Assembly (NCBI GenBank): GCA_019187225.1
Contig: JABAQQ010000022.1
Location: 1 to 64,000 of the forward strand
Direction of reading: 5' to 3'
Length of the DNA stretch: 64,000 bases
DNA from: Saprospiraceae bacterium
Lineage (GTDB): Bacteria; Bacteroidota; Bacteroidia; Chitinophagales; Saprospiraceae
Shown: positions 50,391 to 60,600 of the stretch, piece after piece
Position numbering within the stretch: position 1 is the stretch's first letter
Layout: each line of letters begins with the position of its first letter
The notes under the pieces: model-generated
Database searches by the model: none
What the model was told of the DNA's origin: nothing
The model's input: the letters and a program-made list of their open reading frames with translations, nothing else
Position numbers and translations under genes: made by a program

Positions 50391-51638
50391 TCAGGGTTTT
50401 TCTGCAACAAATTCATTGTAACCTTTGATCAGCGACTGATACAACAGTTTGCCCTGGACGGCGTAACCTGCTTTCGAAAAATGCACGGAATCGGAGGACA
50501 TCAAACCATTTGTTTTCCAGTTTTGCGCGGAGTTTTCGCCGCCGGAAAAATGGTGCAAATCCCACAGGGCATAACCTTTGTCGCGGGCAAATTTGCGGAT
50601 GACGGCGCTTACTTCAGCCATGTTCGGATTAAAACTCCTTCCATGGCGCAGATAGGAATCGGCAGGAGTAGTGAGCATGATCAGCGCGTTGGGCGCGTTT
50701 TCCTGCAGGCTTTCGATCAAATTCTGGATGCTTCGGCGCAGGAAAGCCGGGTCGGTCCTGCCCTGCGCTTCATTGGTGCCGCAGGAAAGAATGATCAGGT
50801 CAGGCGCCAGTTCGGCCACTTGTCTGGAGAAGTATTTTGCCCGAACGAAATCCTGGTATTTCGCACCATTGACGCCGATGGAGTGGTATACCACGCCGGA
50901 CAATTCATTTTCCAAAGCGATGCCGTCGAGGGTGAGCCGTTTTTGCTGACTGGTCAGTTTGCGCGCCCGCACTGTCGCCTGGTCCACCGGCCGATCGAAG
51001 TAATACGACTGCGCGTACTGGTCTTCTATAAACAATTCCGCCTTTTGTCCCGACACTTCGTCGAGTACTTCAAGGTCGTATTCATAACCCGTTTTGTGCT
51101 GAAAAACGGTGACTTTGGTGAACAGACGTGTTTCGGAAGTCGCCGTATCGCGCAGCCGTAAAGTGAGTTCGGCGTTCAGGTTGGTAGTTTGGATCGAAAA
51201 GCCGGAGATGCCGAACGGCGTTTCGGTGGCCAAAACCCGCTGGCAATTGGAGCCGATCCAGCGGGTATTCGTTTCCACGAGATAGTCTTTCGGGCCGTTG
51301 GAACTCGCCAGCCGGTAGGGGAAAACCATTCCGCGCCCGGCATCACCAAATGCATTCTGGAGGCGGGCACGGACTTCGCGGGTGAGAAAATTGCCCAAAA
51401 TATGCGAGTCGCCAATGTGAACGATGCTGACTTTATGACCACCGCGAATGCGTTGCTCGTACAGTTTTTGAAAAAATGGCTCTAAATAGCCCGCTTGCTC
51501 TATCTGGTTGTCATCCTGCCGGAAAAAGTCATAATTCACCGTATCCTTATCGGTGATTTCAACCTGTGGCGGGCGGAACTGCGACTGGCACTGACCGATG
51601 AACAATGTCAGAAAAGCCAGGCAGGCCATGAGGCGCAT
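50391..51638 (-). CDS. SGNH/GDSL hydrolase family protein
   Basis: A 415-residue exported hydrolase from the ATG at 51638 (MRLMACLAFLTLFIGQCQSQ, a signal peptide; the upstream ATG at 51680 adds a Pro-rich stretch). The SGNH blocks are VSIVHIGDSHILGN (Ser nucleophile), PDLIILSCGTNEAQGR (Gly/Asn) and a C-terminal DSVHFSKAGYAVQ (Asp/His). It probably deacylates a carbohydrate or similar envelope substrate. A second SGNH protein follows upstream on the same strand (51873-53318), so the two likely work together. Confidence 0.85.
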   Translation of the reverse strand: MRLMACLAFLTLFIGQCQSQFRPPQVEITDKDTVNYDFFRQDDNQIEQAGYLEPFFQKLYEQRIRGGHKVSIVHIGDSHILGNFLTREVRARLQNAFGDAGRGMVFPYRLASSNGPKDYLVETNTRWIGSNCQRVLATETPFGISGFSIQTTNLNAELTLRLRDTATSETRLFTKVTVFQHKTGYEYDLEVLDEVSGQKAELFIEDQYAQSYYFDRPVDQATVRARKLTSQQKRLTLDGIALENELSGVVYHSIGVNGAKYQDFVRAKYFSRQVAELAPDLIILSCGTNEAQGRTDPAFLRRSIQNLIESLQENAPNALIMLTTPADSYLRHGRSFNPNMAEVSAVIRKFARDKGYALWDLHHFSGGENSAQNWKTNGLMSSDSVHFSKAGYAVQGKLLYQSLIKGYNEFVAEKP

Positions 51639-51872
51639 ACGGGTAGACTGGGGTGGGGGAAGGAGTAAAAAAATGCGCATAATGTCTCAGCCGGATTTTT
51701 CCTGAAATGGCTTAATCGTGCCAAAATCCCAAGAATTATCGAAAACGGCAAACACCACTTTTTTATACGTGCCAATAAGTGATTGATTGCCAATGAAATG
51801 AATCTCTAAAATTTCTTCGGTTCCGGCAGGGCCAATGTTAAAAACGCCGTATTTCCGGCACCTGCCGTCAGA

Positions 51873-53318
51873 TCACTGAGTTTTACCTGCGGTTTTTCCC
51901 GCTTTCCATTTTGCTTGCTCTTCCAGAAACAGGGTCGCAAACATCAAACCCATTACCCGGCCGCCTTCATGCGTCAGATGGGTGTAGTCGGTATTGGCAT
52001 AACGGGGTTTGTGGTGCGCCATTTCGATGATCGCTCCCGGCCCTCCCATTCCCCAGAACATATCATAGAATAAGAAGCCGTGTTTGCGGGCCAGGTCGCG
52101 TTGCATCGCTACGATGGCCGGTACCCCCTTCATGGTGGACAGTTCGGAGCCGTTCTTCCCGGCGCGGTCGCCAACGCTCACGATAAGCACCGGTTTGTTG
52201 GGAAAACAGGCGCGCAAATGGCTGAACGTACGGTCGAGTTCGGCCTCATACCACTTAATATTGGTCAGTGAGTTGGTGACGGCATTCAGTCCCACCTGGA
52301 GTACGACGAGGTCGTAGTGTTGAAGGGCGTCGAACTGGCGGATGAAATCGGGTTTTAAAAGTCTGAGCGGTCCGCCGCTGTTGCCGCGCACAGAGAAATT
52401 GTCGAAATAAATGCCGGGGCCGTTTTCGAGTGAAGCGCCGTAGACCAGCAGATTGTTGGCAGAGTCGGCAAATGGGAAACGGCAGGCAAATGCCGTGGTA
52501 CCGGGGTAGTTCGAGTCCCATGTCCATTGATTTACCTTTCCCTGCTTGCCTTTCAGCATATCCGTTTTCGGCAGGTCATCTTTTTGTTGCCATACGAAAG
52601 GCGTATTTTGACCATTGGAATAAAAGAGTCGAAATTCCGTCCACGAGCGGGTGTGGCGAAAATAGTCGGAGCCTTCGTAGTGAATTTTAGCATCCGCATC
52701 CACCGGTCGGTAAACGTAGCCGTTGATACCGGGTAGGGGCCGGCTTTCCGTTTTTTTGACAATCGAATAGGTCGCCCAACCGCGAAACTGGTGTTTCAAA
52801 GTGCGTTTGAACTGTGCCACTTCCGAGGTGATGGGCACATAACCCACGCCGCCGCCGCCCCAAACAGACTGGAGGGTATCGCGCAAATCGCCGATGAGGA
52901 TGTCGCCTTCCACAAAGGAATCTCCGTACCAGGCGACGCGTACTTTTCGTCCCAGTTTGATCGAGTCAACCGCTGCAAAAAAACGGTTCAGCCCTTGTTG
53001 TTCAAATGTATAGTCCTCGATGATCTTGCCAAAAAACGCCGAATCTTTGGGCGGCAGGGGGCCGAAAGAGTCGGTTTCCATCGAATCCGGGAGCGCCAGG
53101 GCGGCCGTATCCTCCGGGAAAAATAAGATCGTGTCGGAAGGTGGGATGCCTTTTTCCTGCAAACCGTGTATCTCATCGCTGCGTACATCGGCAAAAATGT
53201 CCATTTTGCGGAATTGAAAGCCGCCGACGGTCAGATTCTCCGGCACGAGCGACAGGCCGGTGAGCAGGAGCAGGACGAGGAAAGTAAGGCCGAGTGTTTG
53301 CCCGAGGTAGTTTTTCAT
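51873..53318 (-). CDS. SGNH/GDSL hydrolase family protein, membrane-anchored
   Basis: A 481-residue exported protein. An N-terminal hydrophobic segment (about 7-25) is a signal or anchor. SGNH blocks: VRVAWYGDSFVEGDILIGDL (about 128-147), DLVVLQVGLNAVTN with Gly/Asn near 335, and TDYTHLTHEGGRVMG near the C-terminus (Asp/His). An inserted jelly-roll-like part lies between blocks I and III. It resembles SGNH proteins found with O-acyltransferases, but no MBOAT gene is seen here. A -7 element lies only 9 nt before the start codon. Confidence 0.85.
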   Translation of the reverse strand: MKNYLGQTLGLTFLVLLLLTGLSLVPENLTVGGFQFRKMDIFADVRSDEIHGLQEKGIPPSDTILFFPEDTAALALPDSMETDSFGPLPPKDSAFFGKIIEDYTFEQQGLNRFFAAVDSIKLGRKVRVAWYGDSFVEGDILIGDLRDTLQSVWGGGGVGYVPITSEVAQFKRTLKHQFRGWATYSIVKKTESRPLPGINGYVYRPVDADAKIHYEGSDYFRHTRSWTEFRLFYSNGQNTPFVWQQKDDLPKTDMLKGKQGKVNQWTWDSNYPGTTAFACRFPFADSANNLLVYGASLENGPGIYFDNFSVRGNSGGPLRLLKPDFIRQFDALQHYDLVVLQVGLNAVTNSLTNIKWYEAELDRTFSHLRACFPNKPVLIVSVGDRAGKNGSELSTMKGVPAIVAMQRDLARKHGFLFYDMFWGMGGPGAIIEMAHHKPRYANTDYTHLTHEGGRVMGLMFATLFLEEQAKWKAGKTAGKTQ

Positions 53319-53326
53319 GCGCGGCG

Positions 53327-53334
53327 CAAAGGTA
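53327..53334 (-). promoter_or_regulatory. Putative -7 element TACCTTTG close to a start codon
   Basis: Minus-strand TACCTTTG (consensus TAnnTTTG) ends 8 nt before the ATG at 53318. A start site about 5-7 nt downstream would leave a very short leader or a leaderless mRNA. Confidence 0.4.
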
Positions 53335-53466
53335 AGCGAGGTTTGTGCGTTTCGGAGCGATCAGGTAGCGTAGTTATGTGACAAACGCGGTTTATTTTTC
53401 AAAAACTGCATTTCAAAAACCAAAATTCGCTTTACCATTGGCCTTGAAAACAATACTTGGTTACGA

Positions 53467-55005
53467 ATGCCGACTTCTGTTGAAAATACTGCTCCCGAAC
53501 GCGGCCTGATGCAGGTCATTCTCGCTTCTTCGGTCGGAACGCTCATCGAGTGGTACGACTTTTACATCTACGGAGCGATGTCCGTCATTATCGCCGGCCA
53601 GTTTTTTCCAACGGAAAATCCCACTGCGGGTTTTCTGGCGACGTTGGCGACGTTTGCTGCGGGATTTATCGTGCGGCCATTTGGGGCGCTCGTATTCGGG
53701 CGCCTGGGCGACCTGATCGGGCGCAAATACACTTTTTTGCTGACGTTGCTGCTCATGGGCGGTTCCACGTTTGCCATCGGGTTGGTACCCGGCTATGCCT
53801 CCATCGGGATGTGGGCGCCCTTTATTATTTTGGTTCTGCGGCTTTTACAGGGGCTTGCTCTCGGAGGGGAGTACGGAGGTGCGGCAACGTATGTGGCCGA
53901 ACACGCTCCGGCAGGACGACGCGGCTATTTCACAGCCTATATTCAGACGACCGCAACGCTTGGCTTTTTTCTTTCACTGGGCGTGATTTTGATCACCCGC
54001 AAAGTATTGGGCGTCTCGGTATTTGACGAGTGGGGCTGGCGGGTGCCGTTTCTCGTTTCCATTTTTCTGATCGGCATTTCAGTCTATATCCGGCTGCGCA
54101 TGGCGGAGTCGCCTCTTTTTGCAAAAATCAAAAAAGAAGGAAAAGTCTCCAGCAACCCGCTGAAAGAGTCTTTCGCCAAAAAAGACAACCTGAAAATGGT
54201 GCTGCTCGCGCTGTTCGGTGCGGTGATGGGGCAGGGTGTGGTGTGGTACACGGGGCAGTTTTATGCGCAAACCTTTATCGAACGCACACTCGGCGTGGAA
54301 TTCGAACAAACGCGCTACCTGTTGTGTATCGCTATTCTCGCTGCTACGCCTTTTTTTCTTGTGTTCGGCGCCTGGTCGGACAAGATCGGGCGGAAACCCA
54401 TTATGCTCGCCGGGATGCTGCTGGCGGTGCTGACGTACCGGCCGATATATAAGGCGATGCAGGATTTGGTGGCGACAGATGTAACCGAAACAAGCCGGTA
54501 CGAATCAAGCAGTAAATCTATGCTTTCTAGCGGAGATATACTGATTATCAAAACTTTATGGGAAAATAATGTCAATGGGACGGTGGTCAAAACGGATTCA
54601 AAGCATACGATTTTTGCCAATGCATCTACCCCGTCCAAAACGGAGACCAGTCGTGTAGTTTGGCTCTCTCCAGCAGCTTTTTGGATGATGACCTTTTTCG
54701 TCTTTCTCCAAATCCTATATGTAACCATGGTGTATGGTCCGATTGCAGCCTTTCTGGTCGAGTTGTTCCCCACGCGCATTCGATACACATCTATGTCGCT
54801 GCCTTACCACATCGGCAACGGGATATTCGGCGGACTGACGCCGTATATTGCCACGCGTTTGGTGACGGAAAGCAAAAATCTTACGCCCGACGGGAATACC
54901 GACCCCTACTTCGGGCTTTGGTATCCGATCGTTATTGCGGCGGTTTGTTTTGTGATCGGGCTGCTCTATTTGCCAAATAAAATTAAAGAGGATTGGAGCG
55001 ATTGA
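53467..55005 (+). CDS. MHS-family MFS transporter (metabolite:H+ symporter)
   Basis: A 512-residue, 12-helix transporter of the metabolite:H+ symporter branch (ProP/ShiA/KgtP-like). Signatures are ASSVGTLIEWYDFYIYG (about 18-34), RPFGALVFGRLGDLIGRKYTF near 72, RLLQGLALGGEYGGAATYVAE near 125 and ELFPTRIRYTSMSLPYHIGNG near 435. A polar segment of about 60-70 residues (about 335-400) between two helices in the second half is poorer in G/C than the rest. With the small membrane protein and acs downstream, uptake of a short carboxylate such as acetate is inferred. Confidence 0.88.
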   Translation: MPTSVENTAPERGLMQVILASSVGTLIEWYDFYIYGAMSVIIAGQFFPTENPTAGFLATLATFAAGFIVRPFGALVFGRLGDLIGRKYTFLLTLLLMGGSTFAIGLVPGYASIGMWAPFIILVLRLLQGLALGGEYGGAATYVAEHAPAGRRGYFTAYIQTTATLGFFLSLGVILITRKVLGVSVFDEWGWRVPFLVSIFLIGISVYIRLRMAESPLFAKIKKEGKVSSNPLKESFAKKDNLKMVLLALFGAVMGQGVVWYTGQFYAQTFIERTLGVEFEQTRYLLCIAILAATPFFLVFGAWSDKIGRKPIMLAGMLLAVLTYRPIYKAMQDLVATDVTETSRYESSSKSMLSSGDILIIKTLWENNVNGTVVKTDSKHTIFANASTPSKTETSRVVWLSPAAFWMMTFFVFLQILYVTMVYGPIAAFLVELFPTRIRYTSMSLPYHIGNGIFGGLTPYIATRLVTESKNLTPDGNTDPYFGLWYPIVIAAVCFVIGLLYLPNKIKEDWSD

Positions 55006-55066
55006 TAAGGCCGGATATTTCCCCGATCCGCTTGTACTTCTTCCAATTTTGCAAATCCTGTCTACT

Positions 55067-55303
55067 ATGAATGCTTTGAAAAAAACGGCCGGTTTCATTT
55101 GGATTGTCCTCGCTTTGGCTACCGTAATTTTTATGTTTTATCGAGCCAACCTCGAGATCGGCCTCGCCGTGCAATCCGGCAAAGCCGACGAGATATTGAA
55201 CCAGCGGATGTTCTGGTTTATCGTAATACCGATCTTCACGCCGATCATGGCAGGATTGGGACTCTTCGGGTGGTATGCCTGGAAGGGGGAGTACCGGCAG
55301 TAA
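55067..55303 (+). CDS. Small two-helix membrane protein, transporter partner (DUF6814-like)
   Basis: A 78-residue protein from the ATG at 55067 (MNALKKTAGFIWIVLALATV); the TTG start at 55049 is less likely. Two hydrophobic helices (about 7-24 and 47-68) and an end WYAWKGEYRQ. Small proteins of this type (I recall DUF6814) are repeatedly found directly after MHS-family transporters in Bacteroidota. Spacing to the transporter gene is 61 nt. A role as accessory subunit is inferred. Confidence 0.65.
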   Translation: MNALKKTAGFIWIVLALATVIFMFYRANLEIGLAVQSGKADEILNQRMFWFIVIPIFTPIMAGLGLFGWYAWKGEYRQ

Positions 55304-55330
55304 TTCACCATTTTACCATGACTGGTTCAT

Positions 55331-55461
55331 TTACACGTACATTTTCAACAGGTCGAATTGGCCGCTTTCGATGACTTCCGGGCGCTCGTATCGACCATTG
55401 CGATCAGTTCGTTTTTGCTCAGGTTGCGGTCGAGCGAACCAATTGGCTTGACAAATCCCAT
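55331..55461 (-). pseudogene. Possible broken small open frame in the MFS-acs gap
   Basis: Within the 293-nt gap before acs, MGFVKPIGSLDRNLSKNELI reads in one minus-strand frame, while the neighbouring frame continues as ERPEVIESGQFDLLKMYV to a stop at 55331, as if one base were inserted. It would give a ~43-residue protein. No family recognised; weakly supported. Confidence 0.25.
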
Positions 55462-55596
55462 GATGTGGTGCGTTTTTTGAAAAAGAAAAACCGGCAGTAA
55501 AGAAAATGAAAAGGCAGGTTCCCTGTATGGGTAGACCTGACTATTTTCGCCCATCCCGCATCAACAAATCCGCAACTCAACAAATCCAAGATCAAT

Positions 55597-57507
55597 ATGA
55601 CGTTGCAAATCAAATCTTTAGAACAATACCGCGAAACCTACGACCGCTCCGTTGCCGACCCTGAAGGATTCTGGGCCGAACAGGCCGCCACTTTTCAATG
55701 GAAAAAGCCCTGGAAAAAAGTATTGAAATGGAATTTTCAAAAAGCCGAGACCAGGTGGTTTTTGGGCGGAAAACTCAACATCACGGAAAATTGCCTCGAC
55801 CGGCACTTAGCAACGCGGGCAAAACAAACCGCCCTGCTTTGGGAGCCGAATGACCCGAAAGCAAAGCCCCGGAAACTGACGTATAAGCAATTGTACCAAC
55901 AGGTTTGCCAGTTCACCAATGCCCTGAAAGACCAGGGGGTGCGGAAAGGCGATCGGGTTTGTATCTATATGCCCATGACGCCTGAACTGGCGATTGCCGT
56001 CCTGGCTTGCGCCCGCATCGGCGCCATACACTCGGTGGTCTTCGCAGGTTTTTCTGCCGTTTCGGTGGCCGATCGAATCAAAGATGCGCAGTGCAGTGTG
56101 GTGCTGACCTCCGACTACAATGCGCGGGGAGCAAAAAATATCCCTGTAAAAGCCATTATTGACGAGGCGCTCGAAATGGATTGCGACTCCGTGCGCACCG
56201 TTATTGTCCATAAAAATACCGGTGAAAAAGTTGCGTGGAAAGAAGGGCGCGACCAGTGGTGGCACGACGTCGTAGCCGGAAAGCGCAAAAGTTGCAAAGC
56301 CCAGACGATGGACTCGGAAGACCCCTTATTTATCCTCTACACCTCCGGTTCGACGGGTAAGCCCAAAGGCGTAGTGCATACGCATGGTGGCTATATGGTT
56401 TATACGGAGTATACCTTCCGCAATGTATTTCAGTATCAGGACGGTGATATTTATTGGTGTACGGCCGATGTGGGCTGGATCACGGGTCACTCGTACATCA
56501 TTTATGGACCCTTGCTTGCCGGCGCTACGACGATGATGTTCGAGGGAGTGCCGACTTATCCCAATCCGGGCCGTTTCTGGGACGTCGTGCAGCGCCACAA
56601 AGTCAATATTTTTTACACGGCGCCTACGGCCATACGGGCGCTCATGGCTGCCGGCGACGAATGGGTGAAAAACCGCCGCATGTCCTCGCTCCGGGTGCTG
56701 GGCACGGTGGGCGAGCCGATCAACGAAGAAGCATGGCTGTGGTACCACGAAAAAATAGGTAAAAAACGCTGCCCCATCGTGGATACCTGGTGGCAGACGG
56801 AAACCGGGGGCATGATGATCACACCCATCGCGGGCATCACGCCGCTCGAGCCCTGCTATGCGACGCTGCCTTTGCCCGGCGTGCAAGCCTGCCTTGTGGA
56901 CGCCAACGGGAAGGAGTTGGAAGGCAACGACGTAGAGGGATTGCTTTGTGTCAAATTCCCCTGGCCGAGCATTATCCGCACTACCTGGGGCGACCACGAG
57001 CGCTGCCGTCAGAATTATTTCGCCACCTTCAAAAACAAATATTTCACGGGCGACGGCGCCCGTCGCGACCATAACGGCTACTACCGCATCATCGGCCGGG
57101 TGGACGATGTGATCAACGTTTCGGGCCACCGTATCGGTACAGCTGAAGTAGAGGATGCCATCAACAAACACGACAATATTGTGGAAAGCGCTGTCGTGGG
57201 TTATCCGCACGACATCAAGGGGCAGGGGATTTATGCTTATGTCATCACCAATCACCCCGTAAATGCCGAAATATTACACGACTTCCGCAAAGAGGTGCTG
57301 AACGTAGTGACCAAGGAAATCGGGCCTATCGCCAAACCGGATATCATTCAAATCGTGCCGGGTTTGCCGAAGACCCGTTCGGGCAAGATCATGCGGCGCA
57401 TCTTGCGCAAAATCGCAGAGGGGGATACTTCCAATCTGGGTGATATTTCGACCCTGTTGAACCCGGAAGTGGTGGAGGAAATCAAAAGGGGAGCGGAGAA
57501 AGTTTAA
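55597..57507 (+). CDS. acs: Acetyl-CoA synthetase (acetate--CoA ligase)
   Basis: A 636-residue cytoplasmic enzyme converting acetate, ATP and CoA to acetyl-CoA. Adenylation motifs are LYTSGSTGKPKGVVHTHGG (about 246-264), DVGWITGHSYIIYGPLLAGA near 290, VDTWWQTETGG near 390 and TGDGARRDHNGYYRIIGRVDD near 485. The C-terminal KTRSGKIMRRILRKIAEG contains the lysine usually regulated by acetylation. Length and motifs fit Acs rather than propionyl-CoA synthetase. It lies downstream of a MHS transporter and its small partner. Confidence 0.95.
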   Translation: MTLQIKSLEQYRETYDRSVADPEGFWAEQAATFQWKKPWKKVLKWNFQKAETRWFLGGKLNITENCLDRHLATRAKQTALLWEPNDPKAKPRKLTYKQLYQQVCQFTNALKDQGVRKGDRVCIYMPMTPELAIAVLACARIGAIHSVVFAGFSAVSVADRIKDAQCSVVLTSDYNARGAKNIPVKAIIDEALEMDCDSVRTVIVHKNTGEKVAWKEGRDQWWHDVVAGKRKSCKAQTMDSEDPLFILYTSGSTGKPKGVVHTHGGYMVYTEYTFRNVFQYQDGDIYWCTADVGWITGHSYIIYGPLLAGATTMMFEGVPTYPNPGRFWDVVQRHKVNIFYTAPTAIRALMAAGDEWVKNRRMSSLRVLGTVGEPINEEAWLWYHEKIGKKRCPIVDTWWQTETGGMMITPIAGITPLEPCYATLPLPGVQACLVDANGKELEGNDVEGLLCVKFPWPSIIRTTWGDHERCRQNYFATFKNKYFTGDGARRDHNGYYRIIGRVDDVINVSGHRIGTAEVEDAINKHDNIVESAVVGYPHDIKGQGIYAYVITNHPVNAEILHDFRKEVLNVVTKEIGPIAKPDIIQIVPGLPKTRSGKIMRRILRKIAEGDTSNLGDISTLLNPEVVEEIKRGAEKV

Positions 57508-57581
57508 CCCGAAATTCGTCATGGTGCCAAAAAACCTGAGTCGCGCGAACCAGGACAAACAAACCTGTAACCTTTTTAATA

Positions 57582-57683
57582 TTTCCCGCAGATTTGCACA
57601 TAAAAAAAAGACGCAGATCGCCGCAGATTTTTAATTCAATCTGCGAAAATCTGCGTCTTTTTTCTGCGCAAATCTGCGGGAAA
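57582..57683. terminator. Bidirectional hairpin between acs and the TPR/SPOR gene
   Basis: A long imperfect palindrome: TTTCCCGCAGATTTG (57582 onwards) pairs with CAAATCTGCGGGAAA (ending 57683), with further AGACGCAGAT/ATCTGCGTCT pairing and A/T runs inside. It lies between convergent genes, so it probably ends both transcripts. The CGCAGATTT motif is of the dispersed-repeat type seen in Bacteroidota. Confidence 0.7.
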
Positions 57684-57693
57684 GGGCTCTCGC

Positions 57694-60600
57694 TTACATT
57701 TTGGTGATCGTCCCGTTCACTTCCCGCACGATGTATGCTTCGGGGAATCCGTTAGAACGAACCTTTTCTTTGTCGCGGTTGGCCTCGGTCAGTGAGGTAT
57801 ATCCGGTCAGCATAATGGCAGTCAGGCCGGTATTGCCGACAGGCCATTTTTCCACGTTGCCGCTCACGCCGGCGCCTTCCAGTTTGTCGGCATCGAAGCG
57901 GCCGGGATCGGACAAGGCGCACAGCCGGACGTAGTATTTGGCCGCGTCATTGACCGACGGGCTGATGGTACGGGTTGCGGCAGCATTCGTTTTTGTTTGT
58001 GTGGAATAGGTGACCGGAGCGGTCTGGGTTGTCGCCGGCGCTACCGTTCCGGGCAGTATGTAACCTTTAATGCTCTCGTCATTGGCTTTTTCTGTAACGA
58101 TGAAGGCGTCTTTAAAACCGCGTTGTGTTACCTGGGCCAGCACTGCTTCGGCGTTGCTGTAGTCGCTCCACACGCCGAGGCGCATGCGCATAGAACCGCT
58201 CTCCATTTTGCCGTAAACATGGCCGAGGTTGGAAACTCCCGAATAGTCGTTCACAGAAATGGGTTTGTCGGCAGCCTGCGCGCTCAATTGAATGGCGTAA
58301 CAAACCCCGGAGACGGAAACAGTAGCCGGTGCGCCTGCAATACTTCTTGCGTTTGACGTCGTGCTGTATTGGGCAGGGGCAGCAGCACTGCTGGCCTGTT
58401 GGCCGAGGATAAGACTTTTATCTGCTCCTCTTTCTTCCACGATAAACGCGCCTTTGAACTGCTGGTTTTTGTTCACTTCCTTCAGCGTTTTTTGCGCTTC
58501 GTCTTTGGTCGGGAAAATACCGAGCCGGACCTTGTTTTTGCCGTCTTCTGATTTGGTGTACACATTGCCGTGTTTGGCTAACGGTTCAAATTTTCTTGTA
58601 TCGCTGTCAGTTGCGTTGGATGGCAAAGCCGACAACTGAATGGAATAACCATTGAAATCAGGCAATACCTCCGGCTGGCTGGCCGTCACCAACCTGGTAG
58701 ATGCCGGTTGCGCAACGACGGGCGTGTAATTGTAAGTGGAAGGCGTGGTATACTGATACTGAGTGGGTTGCGCAACAGTCGGGTTGCTGTATTGTATGGG
58801 CATGGTAGTCGCCGGTGCAGCTGGTTGATAAGCGGAAGAAGAGGGAGTTATACCGGCGCCTTCTGCGTACATTACAACATCGGGTATCCGGTAACCGGCA
58901 AGTGACGCTGAGGGGCGGGTTGGTACTTTGGCGGAAGAGTACCCAAAACGCGAATATTCCACGTTGTATGTGGCGCCGGGCAATAACAGGAGGGCGTATT
59001 TTCCGGATGCGTCGGTCGTTGTGCGGATGATCTTGCCCTGATCCACAAAATCTATCGTGACATCGCTCAAAGGCTGACGGGTACGGGCATCGAGCACCAC
59101 ACCTTCGAATTCCTGGCGTTTGTCCAGGCCCAATGACGCGGTAATGTTGCGCTGACCGAATTCCCGCACTTCCACCCGGGTGCTTTCATAGCCGCTCTTG
59201 CTGAGGTCAATGTTACAATTGGAAGGTCTGCTGGCCGGCGTAAAATAAAATTTGCCTTCCATGTCCGTCTGACCCCTCTCTCCGCTGCATTCGAACATGT
59301 CAACATCCACTCCCGGCAGTGGTTTTCCGAAAGCATCGGTGACAAAAAGATAATAGCTCCGGATGGTGCTTTCTTCTGCATTGCCTTGCGGCGAAAAAGC
59401 GTAGGTGGCAGGCGACTGAGCGGCGGGCGTGGTGGCGGACCGGCCGGCCATCACATCCGACAGCGACCTTGTGGCTGAAGGAGAAGTGGTCGTAGCCGAA
59501 TAGGTCATCGGAGTCGTTGCATTGTCGCCGGTTTTTGAAATTTGCCAGATGTCTTCGTTGCCGCGACCGCCGGAGCGATTGCTGGTCAGGTAACCCGTTT
59601 TGGTCTGGCTGTTGTAAATAAAACCGTAATCGTCGGAACTGGAGTTGATACCGGGGCCGAGGTGAAAGACATTTTTTACATTTTCTTTCCCCACTTCGGC
59701 GCGGAAGACGTCGAGCCCGCCGAGACCGTTGTGCCAGTCGGAAGAAAAGTACATATCCGAGCCATCATAAAAAGGTGTCACTTCGTTGCCGGGTGTGTTG
59801 ACCGGTGCGCCGAGGTTGCGTGGAGTGCTCCATTCGTCATTGACAAAATGGGAAATATAAATGTCCCAGCCTTTTCCACCGGTAGTCGAAGCGGGGTTAT
59901 TGGAAGCGAACATCAGCGTATTGCCGACGCCGATCAGGAAAGGAAAACCCGTGGCAAAATCGGTTCCGTTGTAAGGGAAAGCTTTCACGTTGGTCCATTC
60001 CCCGTTCACCACATCGGCGATGTAGAGGCTCATATTCACGCCTTTTTCTGCGATCTGGCGCGTTCCGTTGATGTAGTTATTTCTGCAAAAAGCCACTTTT
60101 TTACCGTCGGCGGAAAAACTCACCGGACTTTCGTTGTAGTTGTTTTGCAGATCGTTGCGCAGAAAATCGGGTTTCTGCAGGGCGCCGTTCTCCGGATTGC
60201 GCTGGGTGATGAACAGCTGGTTGTACGAACTTCCCGACCAGTCGGATGATGTTTTGGATTGCGTTTTCCGCACAATATCTGTGCGCGCCGAACTGTACAC
60301 CACGCGGTTGTTGTAAAAAACGGGGCTGAAATCGGCTGCTGAAGTATTGACGGCTTCGTTGCGGGCGATATAGTCGGGCGCTTTTTTGGCGGTTCTGGCA
60401 GCGAAATCGCACATATCGGCATAATGGCGTCCGATGGAATTGGCGTTGTCGTTGAGCGCCGCGTATTCGATGAATTGTTTCCGGGCGTTTTCGTAGTCGC
60501 CCCGCTGCATCAGCGCTTTGCCGTAGCGGAATTGCACGTCGGAATTGGGTTCGCGCTGCGCCACCGCGCGGCGGTACCAGTCGAGCGATACTTCCGGCTG

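Noticed and set aside
56326-57255. 309-codon minus-strand frame
   Set aside because: Antisense to acs.
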